From Xylogone sp. PMI_703 (Eukaryota > Ascomycota > Leotiomycetes): a DNA stretch of 64,000 nucleotides. The notes below the pieces were generated by a model. It was not told the DNA's origin. It searched no databases and worked only from the letters and a program-made list of their open reading frames with translations. The stretch spans positions 2,914,001-2,978,000 of the forward strand of contig JAJTUQ010000002.1 of assembly GCA_021399445.1 (NCBI GenBank), in the 5' to 3' direction. Of the stretch, positions 27,501 to 38,902 are shown one piece after another (the stretch's first letter is position 1; every line of letters begins with the position of its first letter). The position numbers and the translations under genes are program-made.

Positions 27501-30500
27501 GCTTCATCAATGTCTCATCTCGCTCCCTCTTCATTCGTCACACTCAAAGCCATCGAAAAACGTTGCGATCGTCCGGTCGATTGGGAGGAAGGTCGCAGTT
27601 CCAGGCATCGCCAGCCAAGAAAATCCCATTGTGTTGTTGGATAGGCAGCAATCGTCCCTGGCAGCAATCGTCCCTGGCAGCAATCGTCCCTGGCAACTCG
27701 CACATTCCACCACATCACAATAATTCATAGGTGCCATATCACCGGGGCCCTGGACCCCGGCTCTTCATCAACTTTACCTTTTGCACCTGACCTCACGGCT
27801 GCCGGATTAAATCCAATCCTCGACGCCAATTAACAAATTGGAGATCCATTAATAGATCCTGGGCGTTGTTGAGGTGCGCATCAGTGATATGTGGCACGGT
27901 GGGACCAAGTTATTGGAACAGATGATCTACTTTGAGGGCTTGCTTGGCGGTTGAACTTGCCCGCCGTCAAGTTTCCCGCGGCTGCCGTGCGACGGAGATG
28001 TCGATGCTGTTCGACATTACAGACGGTTCCCTACTGTACTCATGGGGCTCTACATTATCTCGATCGAAGGGACAGCCTTGTGCCCGTTTTATTCACCGCC
28101 AACTCTAGTCATTAAAGATCAGAGACAGTGTATGTACGATGGAGTACGAGGTACAGTCTCCTGGCGGTAGAAATTTCTATTCCTATGGGATCAACCGCTG
28201 TATGCGCCAAAAAAAAAAAAAAATCCAGTGCTCCTTATTTATGATGCTGTTGCTGAGAAGCCCTGAGGGTTTGCTCATCACCAATGCCTGCAGCGTTACA
28301 GAGACCTGACGAAAGGTTAAAGATCGAGATCTATTTCCAGCAGCACTCCCAAGGTGGACGGAGTAGGATTTGAGAATCCTTGCCTGCCACGTTTTCAAAA
28401 GAGCTCGAAGATGCGGAGGACCCATCATCTCCCTCAACAGCCAATTGTGACCTCTCAGAGGCTGTTGTGGGGAGCGGGTCAACTATTTCGCCAATAACAG
28501 GAGCACAGGATCATCCTCGACTGGTCCTTGTCGCTGGCTGGCCCCTAAACAATTATGTCGTGCGCCTTAGCTTGTTTCGAAGTCACTGATCCATTTCACC
28601 GGGTTCGCAGGAAACCTTTAGCAAGCTGGCGGGAGAGTTCGTTCCTTGGAAGCGTCTGATTAGATTCCTCCCCTTTCATTACGATGGGTTCCAGTATCCT
28701 TGGGGTCAGGAAAGTTAATTTCTATGTGCCCAAGCACAAATAAGGCAGGCAAGGCGGCGAACAAGGGCACCAAGTTCAATGCGACAGAAGGGGATCCCAC
28801 AGCACATTGCTGGGGTTGCGATCCTCATCTGTAACCTGTCGGAGACTGAGAAGATCGGCGGTTACCGCATCATGGAAAGAATTTGGGATCTTAAAGACAC
28901 AGAAGGAGAAAACATCTCCGGGTCTCTACAGCACATTACAGCCACCCAATCCACAACATCAAATCCTGGATCGGATGCCAGGGTTCAAGCGAATTAATTG
29001 CACAGGCCTAAAAGCCGAAGGACCCGGGATGCTGTATTGGGCAACCTGTGAAGTTCCTCCCCCGGTCCGCCCGCCCCTGGTCACTTTTGCTGTAGGCTCT
29101 TCTCGAGGTTGTTTCGTCGTATTCTCGCATTCGTGCATCACCATTGCATGAAATCATTTCCCTACACTTTGCGGGTAAGCATGCTCATGTTGCCGATATT
29201 CCTGTCACAGGCAGTTGAATTTTCAAGTCTCACTGTCAGCATGCAAACCTTTTTGAGTTGCAACGTCAGCAAAATAGTTACCATGTCGCTGGGATTTTCT
29301 ACAAGATTATTCTGGAGCTGTACAAGTTGCCGCGGATCGGAGGTGGTGCTTGAAGTCGTTCGTTGAAGGCTTCAGCTTTGGAAGTAGGGGATCTAGAGCC
29401 GCTGCTACGACTGGCCAGTTTTGCCCTCGCACAGCTATCTTGGGGCAGATACCACCTTGAAAGCTGCTTCGTCGTTGTTCTAAGTATTACATTTGACGTT
29501 GATTTTTTTTTAGCACAAAGCCGCTGTAGCCTCGCCAAAATCCCAGCCGTAAGGTTCAAACGTCTCGTAAGCGAGTTGTTCATTGATGGCACGTGCATGC
29601 TCTAGTTCAGTTGCCACAGCTGAATACTTGGGAGCCAGTAAGGGACGAGCCCGATATAGTGTCTCAGGGAAGCGCCAGAAGTTCTTGCTTTTTCGTTCCA
29701 AGACTCATGTATGAAGTGTTCAATCTGCTGCAGTATAAACAAGGATGGTGTGCTAAGCACATTATGGACTTTACCACATAACAATGTGTGCAAAAGAGAA
29801 TCTATTTACTGGAGCATGTAGAGCTGCCGCGATCAACCGGTTCGGCTTCCTCCTAAAAGACGATGACTGTTCCGACCCCCCCTCACGTACGGGATTGGCA
29901 GTGACAAACAACATGACGGATGAATAAGCGACACTCAGTTCATCTTCTTAAGAGTCTAGAGTTTGTGAACAGACCACTCTCACGGTGATTACCTCACCTC
30001 CAGCATACGTTATGCGCGTTCTAGGATAGAGAAGGAAAAAAGGAAAAATTGCGACCCCGTGACCCTTTGCCAATCCGGTTTCAAAATAAGGTAGGGACCT
30101 GCCCCTGCTTGTATAGAGCATCCTATTTGCTTAATGTTATGGGTAGTTGTTATTGCAGTATCCATACCACCAGCCCACCACTATTTTCAGGGAGCGACAA
30201 CTCTAAAGGGATGGAAAAGCAATTTAATGTTTGTGGCGAGGCACCAACGATTTCCATAATCGGAACGACTTGTTGTATGGCAAACAGAGAGACCATCATC
30301 AAGATGACGACAGGTTATTGGACTTGATATCCACTGATTGTTGGCTCAAAGCCCCAGCTTTTTAGTCCCGTACTACGGTAGCTGAGCAAAACCGTCGTTT
30401 TGAGGACCTACCCGTGATTGGTCCCAGAACACGGCAACCACCACGCTTCGCAACGGTTGTCAGCAGTCTCGGGGCCGACACTGCTTTCTCATTGGTGGTT

Positions 30501-33500
30501 TCGTGTATTTGTCGCAGTTGGCCCTTTTACCGTTGCAATTCTGGGCGCCCAGCCCTGTAACCCCAATAAGAGTGGGCGGCAGGCGTCGCGGGAGCGCACG
30601 GCAGGGAGTGACTCTACGAAAGTACCGAAAGTAAAGGGGTTCATCACACAGACTGCCATTTTCTCGATGTTGCTATTTCTGTCTGGCGAGATAGCCGCCA
30701 ACAAATTTCGGGCTGGCCCCCGAATTCGACCTTTCGAGATTAGATCTTCTTGTTACAATCTCTACGGAGGTACTCCTTATTATTGCGACGCATCAACAGA
30801 GTCTGAGAGCACTTGACCAGGCCAGCGAGGCAGCTTGAGTGCATGCTTCCCGACCGGTTACCCTCAGCAATCTAACACTGCATGGCCCATCTGGTCCGGA
30901 CCGTTTGACTGTGAAACCATTAGCAGAGCCATTAATTGTGCTGGCCACATATTCTGCACAGGTACAATGCGGCCGACCGGAGTCGTGCGGCACGCGAGCC
31001 AGCGGTTTGCAGTGCTGCAGTGATATCAGGATTCTTGGTGGTACGGTAGGTAAAAAGGGTGCCGTTCTGCTGACATGCTCACACTGGGCGCTGGATCGCT
31101 CACAGCACACGCCTTCCTAAGCACATGGCAATAGACAAACAATGGAGTCCGAGGAGCTGGATAGGGTTCGTTAGCAGCTGGCTGGTGCGGGGACCGTTGG
31201 ATCCCAGCGGAGCTTTTTCGCTGGGACAGGACACAGATGTTGTGGAGTTCGGCCAGTCAGCCTGGGCCTCCAAGGGGAAGGAGAGAACAAGCCAGCCAAA
31301 GACCGGAGGGGGACGCGCTTATCCTCATCCAGCAATATTAGACGAAAAGTGCGGTTGCGCCCTAGCAGGACGATTCCACCCTGGGCAATCAACCGCGAAC
31401 AGATCCCTGTCACAGCCACGAGGAACAGGAGAGCTGTGCTTGCCGCAACTGGAAGTGGGACATTCCGAGTCTAGCTTAGTATGGCTAAGCGTGTTCACCT
31501 CCTTCGTTCACCAGCCTACTTTAGGCTCTGAGATGGGAGCATGGAGTATGGAGTCGGATCGAAGAGGCTGAAAAAGTTTCTACATAGGATGGCGGTATTC
31601 TGCCTTGCATGTTCGTCCATCCGCCGTTTCGCCTCATGCTGCAGCCAGAGCTGGGACCTTCAACCCTTTTCTCAAGTGCGAACAACATACCGTGGTACTC
31701 TACGCAACACGCAGCAACATGGTTGAGATAAACTTTGGTTGGCACGTTCAGGGCAGGAAAAGTGGCGGTATGATCGCCGGACGTAAGCTGCAGGGCATCC
31801 CTTTGCCGTCGAAAAGACCTTCGGGACTTCGGCGGTAGTGCCCAGGAAGAGCAAGACGAAACAACAGCAAGCGAGCGGGCTGGGCTGGGACTGGGGGCCT
31901 AGTTTGGCTGCTCAGATCTCGCCAATCTCCGCCACAGAAAAATAACGGTTACCACAACCCGAGAGCGATTGCGATGACCACATACAGTAAAGCTCTGACC
32001 CCAGGATACAGTGGCTTTTGGGGCTTGACTCGGCGCTGGCACTCTTTGCCTCTGCTTGTGCTTTGCCCCTTCGCTACACCACACAATCCCTTCCATGTCT
32101 CCCTTTGCAGAGGGGTTATGTGAAAGCCCCTTGACGGACGGCAGGGACCGATTGGGACGGCGCCAGGCGTTGTTATTTATAGAAAACTGGCTTTTGTCCC
32201 ACGTTCAACACCCGCCTGTGAGGACATGGGAAGGCTCAGAAGGGTAATAGAGTACTGTATGGGGTATATTATGGCCATTGGCATTTCATATTGATGCTGC
32301 AGCGAACCGGCACGACACCGTAAGCTTCACGAAGGATGATTTCGGTGATGATGATGGAGCCGACAAGCAAATCGCATACGCTCCTGTACGAGGAACACGA
32401 CTGACATAATGCTGCTGCCAGGTGTGTGATTGTAGGTATTGTATGCATGTCGCCTTGCCCTGACCTGCTCACGGGACCTTGGGAGCAGCCAGGCAAGTAC
32501 CACAGTACCACAAACTCAACAGTAGTTTCTTGTACAAAGTATGACCATTTCTGCATCTCGCATCCTCTCCTTCCGAGACATTGATCAAAGTATGGAGCAG
32601 CGCCGCCAGGTGCTGTTTTGGCTGTATCTCCGTTCTCGTTAATAATTACAATTCTTTCGGCTCCCAGTCTTCTCCACAATTGATGCTCACACAGGCCAAT
32701 TCGATGCGTCAGTCCCATCTCTCCGATGCCTGACCCATCAGTGTGTGTTACTGCAAGTACTCCGTGCTGTAACCGATTTCCACGTTTGCGTCAGGGTCCC
32801 CCCTCCCCGTGATCCATCGCAAAATCCAACAGTCCAACAACCGGTGCCCTACTGTACTCCATAGGCCGGGACCCTCACACAAAACACACGGACGGCACTT
32901 GGTGATCCTCGAACTCTGGGACATCCCAAATCCAAACGGCTGAATCTTGCTCTCCGATTGGCTTATTTACGAGAATGCTCTTCATTCCATCTAATCATCT
33001 CCATAGGGGTACATTTATTATGACTCTGCGCATTGTTCAACACCAGGATTTTCTTTGATCCTATCTCAATCAATATCCGACACCATAACAGGCAGTGCTA
33101 CCCCCTGCTTTTCCGATCTACAGACAGCATTTGTACCCACCGTACACAAATACCCCTTACCTGATGCATTTCATTCGGGAGAACTTTTTTTCTGTGTGCA
33201 TACCGGTATTTGTTCCCGTAATTATTGTGTTGTGCAGCACTGCACTGCATCATAGTGGAGGCGAAAATGGAATAAAACATGGCAAAATAATGGATAGGGA
33301 TCCGTACAGTGGACATCCTCGGCATGATGCTTTTCTCGCAAGCCATACCGGATTCGGGTACGATGCGAGCTGGTCCTGTCTCCCCGCCATCTTATGTTCT
33401 GCTTATGCAACAAACAGATGTGAATGATCTTTGAGATGGATGTATGGGTTGGTTTTCTTCTGAAGCCCTTTCAATTTAATCCAGTGAATTCTTTCTACTG

Positions 33501-35427
33501 GGTCGTCGACACAAAAACCAGGAAAATCTTATAATAGCTATGATATTGCAATTGTACTCATTACGTGTTTAAACAGATGGACCGGACAAAGTAAGTCCTA
33601 GTATGAATTTTTAGTTACTAATAACAACAGCGATGGCTTGGTGAAGTACAAAGCGGACTGCACTGTACTGCACTGTACCATGATCACGGCTCTATACGTG
33701 AAGGAGGGGTTGCAACGTGCAAACCGCTTGGGGCAATTAATGCGGCCTTACGACAACAACAACCAACACGCCTCAATGTGATCACGGCAATAATTTGCCG
33801 GTTGGGTTACAAGAAGCAGACGGAATTTTCTTTCTCCTCCTCTCTTGTACGTTACTAGGTAAAATGGTGGTGTGTTGGATTGATGTTGGTCACTCGCATA
33901 TTCAGAAAAAATTTGTGAGAATCGTAAAATGTAACGTCCAATGGCCCCCAGGTGGCGAGAAATAACGGACAAATAATCTAATGGCCGACCCGGTCGGATT
34001 CGTGAGTTTAATTTATCCGGATGGGATTTCTCAACGTTTTGCTATTGCGGCGTTTTTCTTGGGTTGGATGGTTTATTTTAAGAACATTGGACATGGAACG
34101 TGGACAGCCAGTACTACCGGTACAGTACTACTTACCTTTAATGCATGGTAGTACAGTAGGACCTTTTTTTTACTGCGAAAATTCGATAGATCTGTTATTT
34201 TCCCTTCTCGCGGCTGTTTGTTAGTTCTTGGAGATCGTTGGAGATTAATTTGTGCTGTGGAGGAGGCTTTGGAGGAGACTTTGTGCATACATATGGGTGG
34301 TTGGTTGGTTAGTTAGTTGGTGTTGTCGTTGTCATTGGCTGTGGTGGGGGCTGCGATAAGGCATCGCTAGAAGATTGATACATGCGTGGTGGTGCAGCAG
34401 TTGTTTTGAAATATCAATTGTTAGAACTTGGATTGAGAGATGTTTAGTTTATAGTAAGATAGTGAGAGCATGTTCAGTTAATGAAATCACTTGGAACATT
34501 ATATTTTCTCTTGTATCTGATGTGACATTGGGGTTTTGGAATATCTCATCCTTTATTTAATCTTCTAGCCATGTTTATACTCTACAACATAAGACCCAGA
34601 TGATTCCGGTAAAGCACCACTAGGTAATGAAACCTAGGATAGCCAAAGTGATAGCCATTGCTCTACATTATAAACTATACTTCCATTCGAGATACCTGCA
34701 CAGATCTTATGACGAAAGTATTAAATTTTGCTAGGAATCGCTTTTCGAGATTCAATCGCTCCGGACTCTCGCCTCAAGCAAGTATACCACTTCTCCTGGT
34801 CAAATTTCCTCATACAACGCGCCCTCTATTATGCTATTCCACAAGCACAGAGAATCTCACGAGATTTAAAAGATGAGTTGGTTTTCCCAGGAGTGGTTAG
34901 GAATTGTACTGGCCTATCTAGTATAAAGACGCCGAGAGATTCACTCGCATATATGTATATCATTTCACTGCATACTGCGTATTATGCTGCATGGCTAATT
35001 TTGCATCCCAATGAGCCAACTGGATTGACTGTTTTCAAGAGAAGGAGACAGAGAAAGTAGTTATGTATCGGGTTGTAAGCACGGGCAATGCCACAATCAG
35101 GCCATGAATACCGGTTGTAATTAATTAATACCGAGCAAGAGAGACCTTTCTAGGTTATAGGAAGGGAGATGTTGGGGAGTTTAGGTATGTTTGGGTTGCC
35201 ATTTTTCTACATACATGGCTGAGATGTTAAACCCCTGATATCTCTGGCAATACATCAAAATGAACCATCTCCACAAGCAAGTATCTCAATCTCTTTCACT
35301 GGTATGGTGTTTTGTTCTTCTTCCGGACCATCCTAGTATAATCACCCCTAAACTCAACCTATTTTGGCATGACCTTATTGGCGAGGTCTGTTGATTGTTC
35401 TGTGGCCCTCCCTGCCACTTTTCCCTC
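24542..35427. other. Gene-poor region of about 10.9 kb, including the flbD upstream region
   Basis: No frame longer than about 160 codons exists, frames overlap on both strands, and none resembles a known protein or gains from splicing. 24840-26000 is GC-rich and gives many overlapping frames with unlikely compositions (Pro/Ser/Gly on one strand, Glu/Gly on the other). The stretch includes a 14-base G run (24915-24928), a 15-base A run (28209-28223), a 16-bp tandem repeat (27644-27691) and GGTT-type microsatellite sequence near 34296-34320. The base composition is ordinary rather than AT-rich, so this is not a decayed AT-rich island. A long flbD leader and enhancer region, and noncoding transcripts, are plausible contents. 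Confidence 0.55.
27644..27691. repeat. 16-bp tandem repeat, three perfect copies
   Basis: The unit GGCAGCAATCGTCCCT begins at 27644, 27660 and 27676, and a fourth copy starts at 27692 but breaks after GGCA. Perfect identity suggests recent expansion. Non-coding context. Confidence 0.85.
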
Positions 35428-36112
35428 TCAGGCGTCTCTGGTGGTTTCCTCCATATACTTAGCTGGCTGTGTGGAAGTAGAACTGTTGACAGGAGCCATT
35501 GCTCTGGAATACGGCGAGCTCCTCCATTGGGGGTTAGAAGGAGGCTGGAGGGTTGGGCCTTGATATGGACCATAGTGGTAATGGTCGTCTCGATAGGAAG
35601 GCTCATCTCGACGATATCTTTCGTCCCGATAGTGTGGCTCGTCCCGGGAATAATAGTCATATCGACGGCATGGCTCCTCTCGGTGGTAACGACCATCTCG
35701 ATAATATGGATCATCTCGGCGGTGACGACCGTATGAACTTTGATGTTCTTGCTCATATCGTCGTCCTTGGTCAGCTGGCTGAGGCTGAGCAGGTTGAGTA
35801 GGTCGAGTAGACGTAGTAGGTTGGGTGGGCTGGGCAGGTTTAGTAGATTTAGTAGGTTCAGTGAGCGATTTGGGGTTAAAACTCTCTCTAAAACGGAAGG
35901 GAATCATGGAGGGATGTGGTTCTTTACCTTTCCCAACTGAGTCTTTCAGTAGCTGGATCATATACTTTTTATGTCCAGAGTCCTTAGCTCGTGGCATTTC
36001 GTAAAGCTTGCCATCGAGTGTGTAGTAGGTAAGTCTACCTTTTCCCCTCTGGCTTGTCAACACAAGGAAATTTAATATGAAAGAATACACTTACCTTCTC
36101 CTTGACCTCCAT
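35428..36112 (-). CDS. Small Arg/Asp/Tyr-rich protein (212 aa)
   Basis: Two exons: 36095-36112 (six codons) and 35428-36048, with a 46-bp intron (GTAAGT...GCCAG, GTTGAC branch). The protein starts MEVKEKRGKGRLTYYTLDGK. Residues about 1-65 may fold (MPRAKDSGHKKYMIQLLKDS). Next comes a Thr/Pro/Lys/Gln tract of repeated TKP/TQP triplets, and then an Arg/Asp/Tyr tract in which YYRD, HYRDERY, YRRDEP and SYRDDHY recur at roughly 8-residue spacing. Such repeats are typical of disordered RNA-associated or condensate-forming proteins, but I do not recognise the family. An 85-bp tandem repeat lies just upstream of the start and is therefore in or near its promoter. Confidence 0.6.
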
Positions 36113-36120
36113 TTTGATAT

Positions 36121-36420
36121 GCAATCCGGGATCAGTTAGAGATGATTCGGATGTAGTTTGGCCACAATCGAGAATAAAACAATATACTTACACTGAAGTA
36201 TATCGCACTTCTATACACAATCCAGATACAATCAAATGCAATCTGGTCGTAATCAGTAATGAGACAATCTACCTACGCTGAAGTAGATTGTTCTTTATAC
36301 GCAATCCAGACACAATCCAGATGTAATCTGGTCGCAATCGAGAATGAGACAATCTATGCTGACGTAGATTGCACTTTATACGCAATCTAAAATTAGTCGA
36401 CGCAATCCAGTATATCACAA
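36121..36420. repeat. 85-bp tandem repeat, three copies, each with a hairpin
   Basis: Copies begin at 36159, 36244 and 36329 (spacing 85 and 85), each starting TGG(C/T)C. The third has a 4-base deletion. A partial fourth copy precedes them at 36121-36158. Each contains an inverted repeat: copy 2 reads CAATCTAC ... GTAGATTG, copy 1 CAATATACTT ... AAGTATATCG. The array starts 9 bp upstream of the start codon of the 212-aa gene, on its 5' side. Confidence 0.85.
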
Positions 36421-37075
36421 GATTCAGCCCAGGCCCAGTCTGTGCTAAAAATAAATGCCAGAGCTACTATCGTAACCACTAAACACTTAGAGTAGAGCGT
36501 ATACAGTATAAAAGCGTCTCTTTTATTCTGCGTAGACTCCACTGGAGAGTAAGAAAAGGGAAGAGTGTCCGGATTTTTTCGAACTTCATCTTGTGTTGGC
36601 GCTAACCTCTTTCGTGTTACACGGCATGATCACTTAGCAAACACTCCTTGTTATTAAACCTCCTAGCTAAGGATGGATTGTTTCCGTGTCGTTGTTCCAC
36701 CCTCAACTAATTTGCTTTATTCTATCTGCTATGCAACAACACAGAGTATATTGATCAACGCAATTATGATTCTGACCATTAGGTACGCAAGGCATAGATT
36801 TCGTGAAGTTTTGACATAGGAAACAAGACGGAATGTACTTACATAACACTCCGGACAAAAGGTATAGTCATATATATACCTATATATAAGAAAATAAATA
36901 AAGTATGGAACACTTACACTTTCAACTCGCTGTAACTCCACATAATTAACGTATAACGAATAGTTACGATAAACAGGACGGAAATCTACCGATACAGCTA
37001 TATCGAAAGGGGTACAGTATATGAACACAATCCTCTGGAACGACAAAAGAGCCATTCAGACAAATAGCTTCCGTG
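36421..37075. other. AT-rich stretch with fragmentary frames
   Basis: No supported gene. On the minus strand, short Cys-containing frames (PEDCVHILYPFRYSC at about 37000; DYTFCPECY at about 36850) are flanked by GTAAGT donor sites. They could be decayed exons of the candidate gene at 37076-37409, but I could not join them in phase. Confidence 0.3.
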
Positions 37076-37409
37076 TTAATCATGACGTATTACAGATTCC
37101 AGAGTACCTATTATCATGACGGAACCGGATCTTTCACCTAAAGTCTTTGAGAATCGAGTTATCGGAACTATTTCGTAAAATATCACTGGCAGTATTGAGA
37201 CATATCTGCAATCCAATCCAACTCCAAATACGTCCTCAAATATAGCAACAGTATCATCTGTCTCTTTCTGAAATAAAACTAGGTCAGCGCAGCTGTATTC
37301 AATAGAGATCTAACGAATCACCAACATAAGCAGCTACAATATCAGAAATACTGTTGGGTGCCTCCCACTGTTGTGTACGATAGTTTAGATAGTTGCGAGT
37401 CTCCGCCAT
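37076..37409 (-). CDS. Candidate small two-exon gene (91 aa)
   Basis: Exon 1 is 37326-37409, starting MAETRNYLNYRTQQWEAPN. A 58-bp intron (GTTGGT...TTTCAG) gives a phase-0 join to exon 2 at 37076-37267, containing KETDDTVAIFEDVFGVGLDC and ending in a stop. Without the intron the frame stops almost at once. I recognise no family. More exons may follow downstream on the minus strand, because an alternative donor (GGTGAAAG) lies inside exon 2. It could be a decaying gene. Support is the continuous frame and splice signals only. Confidence 0.3.
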
Positions 37410-37675
37410 CTAGCGGATGAACACTGTTCTGAAACATACTGTGTCTTTACCGAATCTATCTTGTAGGTATCAACATTGATTCACGATCTCATCAGCTACA
37501 AGAGCATACTTTGATTCAAATACAGTTTTACTCATCTTGCACCATCTCTAAAAACAGCTATACTTGGCCACAGGGCATTGTCTTGTTTAGAATTCGCTTG
37601 CGTATAGAGATGGCTGGATTCTTCTGGATACAATTATAAGGTCTGCAGAGTGTGGATTCTTACTTCACAGACCCT

Positions 37676-37822
37676 ATCTGGTGGCCAATGCCTCCCTGAA
37701 CTTGGACTGTAGTCTCCATACGTAGACTCTTGGCACTCTTATAGCTTTCATTGATTTCATCATAGCTCCGAGTGCTTGACTTTCTCGTTGGTTGTATGAA
37801 TTCCTCTCTGGAGCCGCCGCCT
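37676..37822 (-). pseudogene. Gene fragment related to the remnant at 58.6 kb
   Basis: Read on the minus strand this segment encodes a short tract with SREEFIQPTRKSSTRSYDEI. The DNA aligns with plus-strand 58579-58711: both have a GGCTCCAGA(A/G) block, then TCATACAACC, then CACTC(A/G)GAGCTATG, A(A)AT(C/T)AATGA, and a downstream ATTGG(C/T)CA. No full gene can be built around it here, so I call it a fragment of a diverged two-copy family. Confidence 0.45.
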
Positions 37823-38408
37823 TTGCTTGCTTTGGCACCTTGAAAGTTGGATTGAGTATTGTTGAACTTAATCTAGGTAGGCATACATAGCTCAGGGTGG
37901 TTACTCAGTAAGTTCGGACCCACAATCTGATTCAAGCAAGAAAGTACTCAATCCAGTTTGGGCAACTTTAGCAAGAACAGACTGATGGATTTTATTTCCG
38001 AAGAAAGCTCAATCCACAAGGACAACAGTGGGTTAAGCCTACTGCCTAAAGGCTGATATACATCAATGAATTGAGACCTAGAGAGGCTCTATATCTTTGA
38101 TGAAGTTGGTGCTGCGCAAAGAAGTCGTAACGAAGAATTAGGATGGAAGCCAGTTCCGAGGGAGAATCAAGATGAAGCCTGTCTCAAGGGATACCAGTGC
38201 CACCTGCATTCATTTGAAGTTATTCGAATCTCTTAGTGTATAATAAACTTACGCTAAAAGGCATCGCTATTGGAGATTTCTCCCTATTCTTACATGGGCT
38301 TGAGATGGGAATCTGTACACCTTCCTCTCCCCCCCCCCCCCATTCGCTTTCGAAATCAATCAACAATCAGTGCTGTCAGACATTCACGTTATTACGTGAC
38401 CATACAGA
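37823..38408. other. Intergenic stretch, possibly decayed coding sequence
   Basis: Nothing firm is seen. A 13-base C run lies at 38329-38341. Because it adjoins the fragment at 37676-37822 it may hold the rest of that lost gene. Confidence 0.3.
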
Positions 38409-38902
38409 ATGTCGACCGTAAGTTTTTGCTAAGAATATCTATATTTTTTTTCCTGGCCTCTTTTCTCTAGTCCAACTTCATGAATCACGCGTCCTATCGA
38501 CGCACCAGGTTATTGCGGCCCCCAAGGCAACATAGAACTATCACTACAATAATCCATGGTAATTTTCATCTAGGGAGACTGTTTTTATGATTTTGCCAAA
38601 GAGTGAATCCTTCCTTTGCACTTATTTCACTAGTTAACGGAAGCTCAGAGTGGAAAGTGGAAGATTTTCGATGTCATACTGCCAACGCCACGGTTCGATA
38701 TCAACTATCCAGACTACGATATCAGCATTGGCAGTACATCATCAATTATCAAGACAACGTTATCTGCGGTTATCATAAAGAAACCATGTCTGCACCGACA
38801 GCTCCCTTGCGGATTCGTAACGCCATCACAAAGACTTCAGTCTTAGCACTAGTTACCACAATACCTTCGCAGCAGTTGGTGCAGACATGTCCATCGAGAT
38901 AA
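38409..38902 (+). CDS. Candidate small three-exon gene (121 aa)
   Basis: Exons 38409-38417, 38471-38558 and 38634-38902, with introns of 53 and 75 bp using GTAAGT...CTCTAG and GTAATT...CACTAG. Phases agree (0 and 1) and the frame stays open to a stop. The translated protein is Thr/Arg/His-rich near the start and has NGSSEWKVEDFRCH at the start of the third exon. No family is recognised, no signal peptide is obvious, and exon 1 is only three codons. Chance is a real alternative in this gene-poor stretch. Confidence 0.25.

Noticed and set aside
34728..35060. 110-codon plus-strand frame with a hydrophobic stretch
   Set aside because: No ATG at its 5' end, no recognisable family and no supporting exon; chance is likely.
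35286..35756. 156-codon frame opposite in phase to the Arg/Asp/Tyr protein
   Set aside because: It is a shadow of the repeat-coding tract, and the longer spliced model on the same strand explains the region.
38329..38341. 13-base C run as a possible functional element
   Set aside because: Isolated homopolymer with no structural partner; also prone to sequencing error.
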